Origin: Dyella solisilvae
GTDB taxonomy: Bacteria > Pseudomonadota > Gammaproteobacteria > Xanthomonadales > Rhodanobacteraceae
Length of the DNA: 64,000 nucleotides
Direction: 5' to 3'
Assembly: GCF_003351225.1 (NCBI RefSeq)
Contig: NZ_QQSY01000003.1
Coordinates: forward strand, 483,158-547,157
The translations under genes and the position numbers were made by a program. Below are positions 10,623 to 21,521 of the stretch, piece by piece. How positions within the stretch are numbered: the first letter of the stretch is position 1; the number at the start of each line of letters is the position of its first letter. Under the pieces are notes generated by a model, which saw nothing but the letters and a program-made list of their open reading frames with translations, did no database searches and was not told where the DNA came from.

Positions 10623-10654
10623 TTGACTCTGGACCTTGATCAATGGTCTAGACT
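10623..10654 (+). promoter_or_regulatory. MerR-type promoter and operator of the copper operon
   Basis: A -35 element TTGACT (10623-10628) and a -10 element TAGACT (10649-10654) are 20 bases apart. Between and over them lies an imperfect dyad, ACTCTGGACC (10626-10635) and GGTCTAGACT (10645-10654), matching at 8 of 10 positions when inverted. An overlong 19-20-base spacer with a dyad inside it is the hallmark of promoters that MerR/CueR proteins activate by untwisting DNA. The start of transcription should be near 10661, next to the first usable ATG of the regulator. Confidence 0.75.
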
Positions 10655-10661
10655 TTGGGGT

Positions 10662-11083
10662 ATGGACACTTCCCACACCCCCATGAGCATCGGCGTCGTC
10701 GCGAGGCGCGTCGGCGTCGCCATCGACACCATCCGCTACTACGAGCGCGAAGGGCTGCTGCCAGAGCCACAGCGGCGCGCCTCCGGCTATCGCAGCTACG
10801 ACGACGGCGTGGTGCGGCAATTGCGCTTCATCCGCCGCGCCAAAGACCTGGGCTTCACCCTCGAGGAAATCCGCGACCTGCTCGCGCTCTCCGCCGACCG
10901 CAAGCGCGGCGTGAAGGCGGTCAAGCAGCGTGCGCAAGATCGGCTGGCCGCCATTGACGAGCGCATCGCCGAGCTGACTCGCGTGCGCAACGGTCTGGAG
11001 CAACTGATCGAGGCCTGTCCGGGCCACGGTTCGCCCGAGCAGTGCCCGATCCTGCGCGCGCTCGCCGAGCCGGAGGAGCGCGC

Positions 11084-11087
<4 letters not shown>
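10662..11087 (+). CDS. MerR-family copper-responsive regulator (CueR/HmrR-like)
   Basis: A cytoplasmic DNA-binding activator of about 141 residues. The N-terminal winged helix reads [25 protein letters not shown], a standard MerR helix-turn-helix, followed by a dimerisation coiled coil. Near the C-terminus, [12 protein letters not shown] gives two cysteines in the place where CueR binds Cu(I), though with eight residues between them where CueR has seven. The frame is open upstream to 10542, but only the ATG at 10662 follows the promoter; an ATG at 10683 is an alternative, and neither has a good ribosome site. The stop overlaps copA by ATGA, so it probably senses copper and drives both genes. 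Confidence 0.85.
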
Positions 11088-13522
<2,435 letters not shown>

Positions 13523-13586
13523 TGATTGTCACCCGCGATGGCTGACGGCCCACGCTGCCGCCGGGGCAGGGCGACGCGGATCATGA

Positions 13587-13611
13587 CTCCCGCACCAATG
13601 GGGTGCGGGAG
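13587..13611 (+). promoter_or_regulatory. Perfect hairpin holding the ribosome site of the next gene
   Basis: CTCCCGCACC (13587-13596) is the exact inverted complement of GGTGCGGGAG (13602-13611), with a 5-base loop. The right arm contains most of the GGGAGGG ribosome-binding sequence of the small gene starting at 13620. No T run follows. It may act as a copA transcript end, as a translational lock on the small gene, or both. Confidence 0.6.
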
Positions 13612-13619
13612 GGCATCAC

Positions 13620-13784
13620 ATGAACATCATCCAAGACACGCGCAGCACGCTGGAAAAGCACTTGCCGCTGCTGCTGGGGTTGCTGGTCGCGCTGCTGGCC
13701 GGCCGCGTGCTGAAGAAAATGTTCTGGACCGCGTTCGGCATGTACTGGGCGCTTCGCGCCACAGGCGTTCACCTCTGGGGATGA
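13620..13784 (+). CDS. Small single-pass membrane protein, 54 residues, unknown function
   Basis: A short frame running from an ATG with a strong GGGAGGG site eight bases upstream to a TGA. The product begins MNIIQDTRSTLEKH, then has a hydrophobic stretch LPLLLGLLVALLAG (about 15-28), a positive RVLKK turn, and an aromatic FWTAFGMYWALRATGV segment. This suggests one or two membrane helices with the N-terminus facing the cytoplasm. I recognise no family. It lies 97 bases after copA on the same strand and could be part of the copper transcript. Confidence 0.55.
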   Translation: MNIIQDTRSTLEKHLPLLLGLLVALLAGRVLKKMFWTAFGMYWALRATGVHLWG

Positions 13785-13908
13785 GGACGGGCGTCGACCT
13801 GTCGTGATCGGCGGCCACGGTCGGCATGGGTGACACACTCTTGTGTGGAACCCCCGGGCAGCCGTCATGCTTTAAGCTGTGTGCCCCCGTTCCCCGCAGG
13901 ATGCCCCC

Positions 13909-14316
13909 ATGTCCGCCAGTACCGCCCTGATCGCGCGTTACTACGACGCCTTCAATCGCGCCGACTGGGAGGCCATGCTCGACTGCCTCACCGACGACGT
14001 GGCGCACGACATCAACCAGGGCCATCGCGAAACCGGGCGCGACACCTTCCGTGGCTTCCTCGAGCGGATGAACCGTAGCTACAGCGAGCAGCTGCGCGAC
14101 ATCGTGCTGATGGCCAGCGACGACGATAGCCGGGTCGCCGCCGAATACGTGGTGCACGGGCAATACCTGGCTGATGACGAGGGCCTGCCGCCTGCGCGCG
14201 GCCAGCGCTATGTGCTGCCGGGCGGCGCGTTCTTCTCCTTGCGCGATGGGCGCATCGCGCGGGTCAGCAACTACTACAATCTGCAGGACTGGATCGCCCA
14301 GGTCACGGGCGGCTGA
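13909..14316 (+). CDS. SnoaL-like/ketosteroid-isomerase-fold protein
   Basis: A 135-residue protein of the NTF2-like superfamily. The opening ALIARYYDAFNRADWEAMLDCL followed by DDVAHDINQG is the typical first helix pair and strand of SnoaL-type proteins, and the end (FFSLRDGRIARVSNYYNLQDW) fits the last strands. The start used is the ATG preceding SASTALIARYY, with GCAGGA just upstream; an out-of-frame ATG lies eight bases earlier. Family members bind or isomerise small hydrophobic molecules, but nothing here fixes a substrate. The GNAT gene follows after three bases and the pair is probably co-transcribed. Confidence 0.8.
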   Translation: MSASTALIARYYDAFNRADWEAMLDCLTDDVAHDINQGHRETGRDTFRGFLERMNRSYSEQLRDIVLMASDDDSRVAAEYVVHGQYLADDEGLPPARGQRYVLPGGAFFSLRDGRIARVSNYYNLQDWIAQVTGG

Positions 14317-14319
14317 GCC

Positions 14320-14916
14320 ATGGACGTGCGCATCATGACCAGCGTCGGCGATGCGGTGAGGCCGCACCTGGACGCACTGGCGCGCCTGCGCATCAGCGTG
14401 TTCCGCGACTACCCCTATTTGTACGACGGCGACATGGCGTATGAGCGCCGCTACCTGGAGGCCTATGCGCGCTCCAAGCGCAGCGTGTTCGTGCTTGCGC
14501 TGGACGGCGACAAGGTCGTCGGTTGTTCCACCGGCATTCCGCTGGTGGACGAGGTCGCGGCCATCCAGCAGCCGTTCGTGCAGCGCCGCATGCTGCTCAG
14601 TGAAGTGTTTTATTTCGGCGAATCCGTGCTGCTGCCCGAGTACCGGGGGCAGGGGATTGGCCATCGTTTCTTCCAGAATCGCGAGGCGCACGCGCGCCGT
14701 CTGAAGGGCTTCCGCTGGACCGCCTTCTGCGCGGTGGAGCGGGCCGCCAACGATCCGCGCCAGCCCGAAGGTTACCAACCGAAGGATGTGTTCTGGCGCA
14801 AGCGCGGCTACCAGCGCCAGGACGATATGTTCTGCGCGCTGGAATGGACCGAAGTCGACGGGTTGTCACCCTGCGAGCATCGCCTGCGATTCTGGTTGCG
14901 TCCTCTGGAAGCCTGA
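14320..14916 (+). CDS. GNAT-family N-acetyltransferase
   Basis: A 198-residue cytoplasmic protein with the GNAT acetyl-CoA site: a strand ESVLLPEY followed by RGQGIGHRFF (the R/Q-x-x-G-x-G loop) near residue 110. The C-terminal FWRKRGYQRQDDMFCALEW fits the last GNAT strands. The acceptor cannot be predicted. It starts three bases after the SnoaL-like gene and ends nine bases before folC. Confidence 0.85.
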   Translation: MDVRIMTSVGDAVRPHLDALARLRISVFRDYPYLYDGDMAYERRYLEAYARSKRSVFVLALDGDKVVGCSTGIPLVDEVAAIQQPFVQRRMLLSEVFYFGESVLLPEYRGQGIGHRFFQNREAHARRLKGFRWTAFCAVERAANDPRQPEGYQPKDVFWRKRGYQRQDDMFCALEWTEVDGLSPCEHRLRFWLRPLEA

Positions 14917-14925
14917 GTTGACCGC

Positions 14926-16218
14926 ATGACCCGAACCCTCGACGAATGGCTCGCGTACCAGGAACGCGTCAACGTGCGCAGCATCGAGCTGGGCCTGGAT
15001 CGCGTGGGCCAGGTATGGCGACAGATGGGAGCTGCCGCCCCGGCCCGCCGCGTGATCACCGTCGGCGGCACCAACGGCAAGGGCTCCACGGTGGCCATGC
15101 TGGAGGCGATGCTCGCCGCCGCCGGCTTTCGCGTGGGTTGTTACACCTCGCCCCATCTGCTGCATTACCGCGAGCGCGTACGCATCGAAGGCGCCGACGC
15201 CAGCGATGAGGCGCTGGTGGCCAGCTTCGAGCGCATCGAGGCGGCGCGCGGCGAGATTCCGCTGACTTATTTCGAATTCGGCACGCTGGCCGCGCTGGAC
15301 CTGTTCGCCCGCGCCGATCTCGATGTGGCGGTGCTGGAGGTGGGACTGGGTGGCCGCCTCGACGCGGTGAACATGGTCGATGCCGACGTCGCGGTGATCA
15401 CCACCGTTGACCTGGACCATATGGACTGGCTGGGACCCGATCGCGACAGCATCGGCGTCGAAAAAGCCGGCATCGCGCGCGAAGGGCACCCCGCCATCGT
15501 GGGTGAAACCGATCCGCCGGCGGGCTTGCTCGACGGCCTGGGCCGGATCGGCGCCAGCGTCGAGCGCGCAGGGATCGACTTTTTCGTCGAGCACCTGGCT
15601 GAGGGTTGGCGCTGGCGCCACCGCGACGGCACGACGCTGGTGCTTCCCAATCCGGCGCTGGCCGCGCCAGTGCAGTTCGCCAACGCCGCCACGGCGATCG
15701 CGACGGTGCACGCCCTGCAAGGCGTCGATCCGGCGCTGGCTCAGGCCGACCTGCCCGTGATGGCTGCGACGGGCGTGCGTCTGGCCCGCGTGGCGGCGCG
15801 TCTGCAGTCGCTCGGGGGCGATCCGGCTTTGATCGTCGACGTGGGCCACAACCCCCAGGCAGCGCGCGCCCTCGCCGAATGGCTGGATGCGCATCGCGGC
15901 GGGCGGGTGCACGCGGTGTATGGCGCGCTGTCGGACAAGGACGTGGGCGGCGTGATCAGGGCCTTGGGCGAGCGTATCGACCACTGGCACCTGGCGGGTC
16001 TGGAGCACGACACGCCGCGCGGGCTGTCCGCGCGTGTACTGGCGGGACAGCTTGCGCTGGCCTTGCCAAACGCACGCCATGACACCCACGGCAACGTGGG
16101 CGAGGCGCTGGCCGCTGCTCGAGCGGCGGCGCAGCCGGGCGATCGCGTGCTCGCTTTCGGTTCGTTTTTTGTCGCGGCGGCGGTGCTGGCTGAATCGTCC
16201 GGTCACGATTCGGCCTGA
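14926..16218 (+). CDS. folC: Bifunctional folylpolyglutamate/dihydrofolate synthase
   Basis: FolC adds glutamate to dihydropteroate and to folates, the last step of dihydrofolate synthesis and the step that keeps folates in the cell. The 430-residue protein (E. coli 422) shows the ATP loop GGTNGKGST (47-55), the folate-binding region around YTSPHLLHYRERVRI, the Mur-ligase-type central domain with DLDHMDWLG, and a C-terminal domain with VDVGHNPQAA. It begins the order folC-dedD-cvpA-purF found in E. coli, which supports the call. Confidence 0.95.
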   Translation: MTRTLDEWLAYQERVNVRSIELGLDRVGQVWRQMGAAAPARRVITVGGTNGKGSTVAMLEAMLAAAGFRVGCYTSPHLLHYRERVRIEGADASDEALVASFERIEAARGEIPLTYFEFGTLAALDLFARADLDVAVLEVGLGGRLDAVNMVDADVAVITTVDLDHMDWLGPDRDSIGVEKAGIAREGHPAIVGETDPPAGLLDGLGRIGASVERAGIDFFVEHLAEGWRWRHRDGTTLVLPNPALAAPVQFANAATAIATVHALQGVDPALAQADLPVMAATGVRLARVAARLQSLGGDPALIVDVGHNPQAARALAEWLDAHRGGRVHAVYGALSDKDVGGVIRALGERIDHWHLAGLEHDTPRGLSARVLAGQLALALPNARHDTHGNVGEALAAARAAAQPGDRVLAFGSFFVAAAVLAESSGHDSA

Positions 16219-16280
16219 CCGGCGACTCGGGCAGGTATAATCGCGCCGTTCTCGCACCCCCGTGCCGATTGGAGCCCGTC

Positions 16281-17342
16281 TTGAAAACACGTCTGCTGGG
16301 TGCTGCCGTACTCATCGCGCTGGCTGTTCTGATCGTGCCGATGCTTTTCTCCAGCAGTCCTCCGACCACCAGCGGCGACGAGACGGTGAGCCTGGCGATC
16401 CCGCCCGCTCCCGACCGTGACCTGCAGACCAAGACGATGAGCCTGACGCCGGGAGCTGCTCCCGCCAGCACCGCCGCGCCTGCGCCCAAGCCGGCCGTGC
16501 CGGCGCCGACCGCTGCGGCCGCGCCTACCGATCAGCTGGCGACCGTGAACATCGGCTCCCGCCGTCCCAAGGATGTTGAGCTCGACCCCACCGCCGGCCA
16601 GGCGCCGGAGCCGACCAGGGTCACTCGTCCCGGTTCGAGCCCTTCGCAGCCGGTGATCCCGGTGCAGGGCAAGGCCGCGGCGACCGCCGCTGTCGCCACG
16701 GCGACCGCCGCAGCCGCGAGCAAGGCCGCATCCTCGACGGCTGCGGATGCCACCACTCCGGCGCAGCCGCCGGCGACTGCGGCGCACGGCCAGTACACGC
16801 TCAATCTCAGCGCCTATGCGTCAAGCGCCAGCGCCCAGAGCCTGATCCAGCGCGTGCGCGGGCTGGGCTACCCGGCTTCTGGCCGCACCATCAACCAGGC
16901 GGGCAAGGATCTCACCCTGGTCACGGCGGGCCCGTTCGAGTCGCGCGCCGCCGCCGAAGCGGCGCGGCTGAAGATCACCCAGTCCATCCCGGGCGCTCCC
17001 GCCCATCTGGAGGGCAGCGCCAGCACGCCGACGCAGGATGATGCGCCGGTCGCCAAGCCGGCCACTGCGGTCGCCAGCGCCAGCACGGCGCCGTCGATCT
17101 CGCGCGCCGGCGCCTGGGCCGTGCAGATTGCCGCCATGGGCACCCAGGCCGACGCCAATGCGCTGCGCGACAAGCTGCGCGCCAATGGCTTCGATGGCTA
17201 CGTGGACACGGTCAATGCCAACGGCAAGCAGCTGTGGCGCGTGCGCGCCGGTCCGCAGACACAACGTGCCGATGCCGTGCGCATCCGCGACCAGATCAAG
17301 AGCAAGCTGGGCGTCGACGGCAACGTCGTCTCCGCTCCCTGA
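16281..17342 (+). CDS. dedD: SPOR-domain cell-division protein, DedD-like
   Basis: An inner-membrane protein of about 353 residues: a short cytoplasmic start, one N-terminal helix (LLGAAVLIALAVLIVPMLF), a long periplasmic linker very rich in Ala, Pro and Thr, then two regions resembling SPOR domains (about 175-250, starting YTLNLSAYAS, and about 275-353, starting WAVQIAAMGT). SPOR domains bind denuded septal peptidoglycan. E. coli DedD is shorter and has one. No ATG fits; I chose the TTG at 16281, which has GGAG seven bases upstream and gives MKTRLLG. A TTG four codons earlier lacks such a site. Position between folC and cvpA matches dedD. Confidence 0.82.
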   Translation: MKTRLLGAAVLIALAVLIVPMLFSSSPPTTSGDETVSLAIPPAPDRDLQTKTMSLTPGAAPASTAAPAPKPAVPAPTAAAAPTDQLATVNIGSRRPKDVELDPTAGQAPEPTRVTRPGSSPSQPVIPVQGKAAATAAVATATAAAASKAASSTAADATTPAQPPATAAHGQYTLNLSAYASSASAQSLIQRVRGLGYPASGRTINQAGKDLTLVTAGPFESRAAAEAARLKITQSIPGAPAHLEGSASTPTQDDAPVAKPATAVASASTAPSISRAGAWAVQIAAMGTQADANALRDKLRANGFDGYVDTVNANGKQLWRVRAGPQTQRADAVRIRDQIKSKLGVDGNVVSAP

Positions 17343-17375
17343 TCACGTACCTGAACCAGTCGAGACGATGACCCG

Positions 17376-17981
17376 GTGAATTGGGCCGACTACATCATTC
17401 TGGCGGTGCTTGCGCTCTCGGTCTTGATCGGGCTGTGGCGTGGCCTCATTTCAGAGGTGTTGGCGCTGGCGGTATGGGCCGCGGCGTTCTGGGTGGCCTG
17501 GACCTTTGGTCCGAGCGTGTCGGGCTACTTCGAGCACAGCATCCATCTGCCATCGGTGCGGTTGCTGGTGGGTTACGGCATCTGCTTCCTGACCGTGCTG
17601 ATCGCCGGGGCGCTGGTGAGGTTCCTGGTCAGCAAGCTGGTCGAAGGTACCGGGTTGTCCGGCACCGACCGCCTGCTGGGCATGGTGTTTGGATTCGCGC
17701 GAGGCGTTTTGCTGGTGACGCTCGCGGTGTTCCTGCTCGGGTTTTCCGCGGTTACGCGAGACCCGTGGTGGCAGGAATCGGTGTTATTGCCGCAGTTCAA
17801 GGAATTGGCTGCGTGGCTGGACAAACAGGTGCCGGAGAGCGTTCGGCAGCACCTGAATCCTCCGGCCGTGCTTGACCATCTTCCCGCCTTGCCGGCGGCT
17901 GTGCCGGGCGCCACGCCAGCGCCCGAACACAGGACCCATCCTGCGGCCGCGACCACGGCCGCTCCGGCGACGACTTACTAA
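17376..17981 (+). CDS. cvpA: CvpA family membrane protein
   Basis: A 201-residue inner-membrane protein with four predicted helices in the first 125 residues, opening [27 protein letters not shown], the conserved CvpA start with the WRG turn. The Pro/Ala/Thr-rich tail after about residue 160 is poorly conserved. CvpA was named for colicin V production in E. coli and is linked to envelope integrity; its biochemical role is unknown. The start is a GTG. It lies directly before purF as in E. coli. Confidence 0.9.
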   Translation: MNWADYIILAVLALSVLIGLWRGLISEVLALAVWAAAFWVAWTFGPSVSGYFEHSIHLPSVRLLVGYGICFLTVLIAGALVRFLVSKLVEGTGLSGTDRLLGMVFGFARGVLLVTLAVFLLGFSAVTRDPWWQESVLLPQFKELAAWLDKQVPESVRQHLNPPAVLDHLPALPAAVPGATPAPEHRTHPAAATTAAPATTY

Positions 17982-17998
17982 ATTACGGGTTTTCAACC

Positions 17999-19474
17999 AT
18001 GTGCGGAATCATCGGCATCGTCGGCACCACTGAGGTCGCCGCGTCACTCTATGACGGTTTGACCGTGTTGCAGCATCGCGGCCAGGACGCTGCCGGCATC
18101 GCCACGGTGGACGGCGCCCGGCTGCGTTTGCACAAGGGCAACGGCCTGGTGCGCGACGTGTTCAACCAGACCGCGATGAGCGGGCTGCGCGGTCGTATTG
18201 GCCTCGGCCATTGCCGTTATCCCACGGCGGGCTCCGAAGGCTCGTCCGAGGCGCAACCGTTCTACGTGAACTCGCCCTACGGCATCGCCTTTGCGCACAA
18301 CGGCAATCTGGTCAACACCGAGACGCTGCGTCGCGAGGTGTTCGAGGACGATCGCCGCCACGTCAACACCGATTCCGACTCCGAAGTGCTGCTGAACGTG
18401 CTGGCGCACGAGCTGCAGATCCAGGATCGCATGGCGCTGACCCCTGACCACATCTTCAAGGCCGTCGCCGGCGTGCACCAGCGTGCGCGCGGTGGCTACG
18501 CCTGCCTGGCGCTGGTGCTGGGCTATGGCCTGCTTGCGTTCCGCGATCCGCACGGCATCCGTCCGCTGGTGCTGGGCGAGCGCGTTACCGCGGAAGGCCG
18601 CGAGTACGCGGTGGCCTCCGAGTCGGTGGCGCTGGACATCCTGGGCTTCAAGCGCCTGCGAGACGTGGAGCCGGGCGAGGCGGTGTTCATCACCGATGAC
18701 GGCCAGCTCTATTCGCGCCACTGCGCCGAGGGCGCGGTGCATGCGCCGTGCATCTTCGAATACGTGTACCTGGCCCGTCCGGACTCGATGATCGAGAACG
18801 TGTCGGTGTACAAGGCGCGCCTGCGCATGGGCCAGAAGCTGGCCGAGAAGATCCTGCGCGAGCGTCCGGACCACGGCATCGACGCGGTGATCCCGATTCC
18901 CGACACTGCGCGCACCGCGGCTTCCGCGCTGGCCGAAGCGCTGGGCGTGCCGTTCCGCGAGGGCTTCGTCAAGAACCGCTATATCGGCCGCACCTTCATC
19001 ATGCCGGGGCAGGGCGAGCGCGTGAAATCGGTGCGCCGCAAGCTCAATCCGGTGGAGCTGGAGTTCCGCAAGAAGAACGTGCTGCTGGTGGACGACTCCA
19101 TCGTGCGTGGCACCACCTCGCGCCAGATCATCCAGATGGCCCGCGACGCCGGCGCCCGCAACGTGTTCTTCGCGTCCGCCGCGCCGCCGGTGCGCTACCC
19201 GAACGTGTACGGCATCGACATGCCGGCCGCGTCGGAGCTGGTGGCCGCCGGCCACACCGAGAAGGAAGTCGAGCAGATGCTCGGCGCCGACTGGCTGATC
19301 TACCAGGACCTCAAGGACCTGGTGTGGGCGGTGCAGGACGGCAACGAGTCGCTGAAGCACTTCGACACCTCGTGCTTCTCGGGCGAGTACGTCACCGGCC
19401 TGGACAAGCACTACCTCGAACAGATCGAGATGCTGCGCTCCGACGACGCCAAGGCCGCCCGCCGCAGCGCCTGA
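17999..19474 (+). CDS. purF: Amidophosphoribosyltransferase
   Basis: PurF catalyses the committed step of purine synthesis, making phosphoribosylamine from PRPP and glutamine. The 491-residue protein begins MCGIIGIVG, so Cys2 becomes the N-terminal nucleophile of the glutaminase half after Met removal. The PRPP loop of the second half reads [16 protein letters not shown] (about 361-376). The length is close to E. coli PurF (505). It starts 17 bases after cvpA and ends the cluster. Confidence 0.96.
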   Translation: MCGIIGIVGTTEVAASLYDGLTVLQHRGQDAAGIATVDGARLRLHKGNGLVRDVFNQTAMSGLRGRIGLGHCRYPTAGSEGSSEAQPFYVNSPYGIAFAHNGNLVNTETLRREVFEDDRRHVNTDSDSEVLLNVLAHELQIQDRMALTPDHIFKAVAGVHQRARGGYACLALVLGYGLLAFRDPHGIRPLVLGERVTAEGREYAVASESVALDILGFKRLRDVEPGEAVFITDDGQLYSRHCAEGAVHAPCIFEYVYLARPDSMIENVSVYKARLRMGQKLAEKILRERPDHGIDAVIPIPDTARTAASALAEALGVPFREGFVKNRYIGRTFIMPGQGERVKSVRRKLNPVELEFRKKNVLLVDDSIVRGTTSRQIIQMARDAGARNVFFASAAPPVRYPNVYGIDMPAASELVAAGHTEKEVEQMLGADWLIYQDLKDLVWAVQDGNESLKHFDTSCFSGEYVTGLDKHYLEQIEMLRSDDAKAARRSA

Positions 19475-19484
19475 AGCATGTCCT

Positions 19485-19506
19485 CCCTCTCCCCATGGGG
19501 AGAGGG
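19485..19506. repeat. 22-bp perfect palindrome after purF
   Basis: CCCTCTCCCC, then AT, then GGGGAGAGGG read the same on both strands. It begins ten bases after the purF stop and lies just before the DUF455 gene. It could form a hairpin and end the purF transcript, but no T run follows. It resembles a C-rich dispersed intergenic element; a related degenerate stretch lies at about 52190-52255. Confidence 0.6.
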
Positions 19507-19539
19507 CAGGGGTGAAGGCGGGTCCCCGCGACGACTCCC

Positions 19540-20352
19540 ATGACGAACGACCTCCACGCCGCCGCCAGGCGCTGCCTCGATGCCACCGATCCGGCGGAGA
19601 AGCTGCGCCTCACCCACGCCACGTGGCAGGCCTTTCTCGCGGGCGAACTTCGCGCGGATGCCGAGTCGCCGGCGCCCGAGCCCATCAGTGCGCCCGGCCG
19701 CCCGGGCAAGCCGCAACTGGTGCCACAGCGCCAGGTGCCGCATCGTGGACTGGGCACGCCGGACGGACGCGCCGCGTTGGTGCACGCCGTGGCGCACATC
19801 GAGTTCAACGCGATCAATCTCGCCTGGGATGCGGTGTACCGCTTCCGCGGCATGCCGCCGGACTACTACCGCGACTGGGCGAGCTGCGCCCACGACGAGG
19901 CCCGCCACTTCGCCATGCTCAGCGAGCGTCTGGCGGAGCTTGGCCACGCCTACGGCGACTTCGATGCGCACAACGGCCTGTGGGAGATGGCCGAGAAAAC
20001 CGCGCACCACGACACCGCGCGCATGGCGCTGGTGCCGCGCGTGCTCGAGGCGCGCGGCCTGGACGTGACGCCCGGCATGATCGAGCGGCTGCTGTCGGTG
20101 GGCGATGAGCGCACCGTCGCCGTCCTCGAAGTGATCCTGCGCGAGGAGGTGGCCCATGTGGCCGCCGGCACGCGCTGGTTCCGCCACTGCTGCGAGCGTG
20201 ACGGGATCGATCCGCGTGAGACCTTCCTCGATCTGTTGCGCGACTACATGGGCCGCAACCTGCGCGGTCCGTTCAATCGACCCGCGAGACTGCAGGCGGG
20301 CTTCGACGTGGAAGAACTTGACCGGCTGACCGAGCTGGCGCTGCAAGCCTGA
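19540..20352 (+). CDS. DUF455 ferritin-like protein
   Basis: A 270-residue cytoplasmic protein of the DUF455 family, which is predicted to have a ferritin-like four-helix bundle. Paired acidic/His motifs that could hold a di-metal centre are visible: AVAHIEFNAI, AHDEARHFAML and REEVAHVAAG. Some DUF455 members are compared to the tRNA hydroxylase MiaE, but the function of this one is not established. It stands alone between purF and the VOC gene, both on the same strand. Confidence 0.82.
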   Translation: MTNDLHAAARRCLDATDPAEKLRLTHATWQAFLAGELRADAESPAPEPISAPGRPGKPQLVPQRQVPHRGLGTPDGRAALVHAVAHIEFNAINLAWDAVYRFRGMPPDYYRDWASCAHDEARHFAMLSERLAELGHAYGDFDAHNGLWEMAEKTAHHDTARMALVPRVLEARGLDVTPGMIERLLSVGDERTVAVLEVILREEVAHVAAGTRWFRHCCERDGIDPRETFLDLLRDYMGRNLRGPFNRPARLQAGFDVEELDRLTELALQA

Positions 20353-20429
20353 TTCCATTGCATGGCCACCACCTGGCCATCATCTTCCCGCGCGTAGGCT
20401 GGGCCGTCTTCTAGCGAGGAGGCCTGACC

Positions 20430-21179
20430 ATGAAGTCACTGCCGGGAAAGCTCGTGTGGGTGGAGCACGCCAGCCCAGATCCCGCCGAGGCCAGCCGGTT
20501 CTATGGAGCGTTGTTTGGTTGGGAGGTGTCGCTGATGGATATCGGCGGCGAGACCTACCAGGTCATCATGAACGCCGGGCTGGGCATGGGTGGTTATCGC
20601 CATGCGCAGCAGGGTGAGCCATGCAACTGGGGCATCTACCTGAGTGTCGCCGACGTCGACCAAAGCTTCGCGCAGGCGTTGGTGGGCGGAGCCTCGCCAT
20701 GCATGGAGCCGCGAGACTTTCCGCCCGTGGGGCGCGGCGCCACGCTGCTGGATCCAGTCGGCGCGATGTTTTCGATCTGGCGCGGCAACGCCGACGACGC
20801 CCCGGACGCCAGCGTGCCGACGGGCCACTGGTGCTGGCACGAACTGCACGCCACGGATGACGACAGGGCGCTGCAGTTCTACGAAACCTTGTTCGGACTG
20901 AGCCACGACTCGATGCCGGCGGGCGAGGGCTCCTACTACATCCTCAAGGATGGTGAAGTCGGCCGCGGTGGACTGATCCGCAATCCCGGCGGCGCAGGGC
21001 CGTCGCTGTGGTTGTCGTATGTGCTGGTGACCGATGTGGATGCCAGCGCGCGCAAGGCCGAGTCGCTCGGGGCGGAGATCTCCTCTCCGCCGGAAGATAT
21101 TCCGGGGATCGGCCGCTACGCGACCGTGCGCGATCCGCAGGGCGGCCTGTTTGCGCTGTTCCTTCCCGAGCGCCAGTGA
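20430..21179 (+). CDS. VOC-superfamily protein with two glyoxalase-like domains
   Basis: A 249-residue protein made of two vicinal-oxygen-chelate units. The first opens GKLVWVEHASPDPAEASRFYGALFGWEV and the second GHWCWHELHATDDDRALQFYETLFGL, both with the expected Hx and FYxxLFG pattern; each ends near an RDPxG/LDPVG turn. Such proteins include glyoxalases, dioxygenases and antibiotic-binding proteins, so the substrate is open. The ATG is preceded by GAGGAGGCC, a strong ribosome site. It converges on tRNA-Pro. Confidence 0.85.
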   Translation: MKSLPGKLVWVEHASPDPAEASRFYGALFGWEVSLMDIGGETYQVIMNAGLGMGGYRHAQQGEPCNWGIYLSVADVDQSFAQALVGGASPCMEPRDFPPVGRGATLLDPVGAMFSIWRGNADDAPDASVPTGHWCWHELHATDDDRALQFYETLFGLSHDSMPAGEGSYYILKDGEVGRGGLIRNPGGAGPSLWLSYVLVTDVDASARKAESLGAEISSPPEDIPGIGRYATVRDPQGGLFALFLPERQ

Positions 21180-21200
21180 CCACCATCCCGCACATCGGGC

Positions 21201-21228
21201 AATAAAAAAGCCGGCGCTAGGCCGGCTT
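21201..21228 (-). terminator. Rho-independent terminator of tRNA-Pro
   Basis: AAGCCGGC (21208-21215) pairs perfectly with GCCGGCTT (21221-21228) around a 5-base loop. Read on the minus strand the hairpin is followed by TTTTTTATT, so it ends the tRNA-Pro transcript. It may also weakly stop the VOC gene from the other side. Confidence 0.85.
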
Positions 21229-21241
21229 CTTCATCGAATTT

Positions 21242-21318
21242 TGGTCGGGGTGACATGATTCGAACATGCGACTTCTACGTCCCGAACGTAGCGCTCTACC
21301 AGGCTGAGCTACACCCCG
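21242..21318 (-). tRNA. tRNA-Pro (anticodon CGG)
   Basis: A 77-base gene with a 7-bp acceptor stem (CGGGGTG/CACCCCG), a D arm GCTCAGCCTGGTAGAGC, an anticodon stem CTACG/CGTAG around loop TTCGGGA (anticodon CGG), a T arm GTTCGAATC, and an encoded CCA. It reads CCG proline codons, which are frequent in this GC-rich DNA. Confidence 0.95.
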
Positions 21319-21330
21319 TGGGAGCCGCGT

Positions 21331-21359
21331 ATCTTAATGACCTCCGGCCACCTTGGCAA
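21331..21359 (-). promoter_or_regulatory. Sigma-70-type promoter of tRNA-Pro
   Basis: On the minus strand TTGCCA (21354-21359) and TAAGAT (21331-21336) are 17 bases apart, a good housekeeping promoter. The expected start is near 21324, about six bases before the tRNA 5' end, with a GC-rich stretch in between as is usual for stable RNA genes. Confidence 0.7.
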
Positions 21360-21521
21360 CAGGTGTGTGACAATTTTTCTGCCGTGAGATGCGCGGGCGG
21401 ACACATCGCCCCGTTTGCGAAGGTCCCGGCGCAGGCTTCTGCTAATCTATAGGGCTTGGTCGGGCCTACCGCCAGCTGGCGGAGACCTGACGAATTTCTT
21501 ACCGCTTAAGCAGAGGATTTC

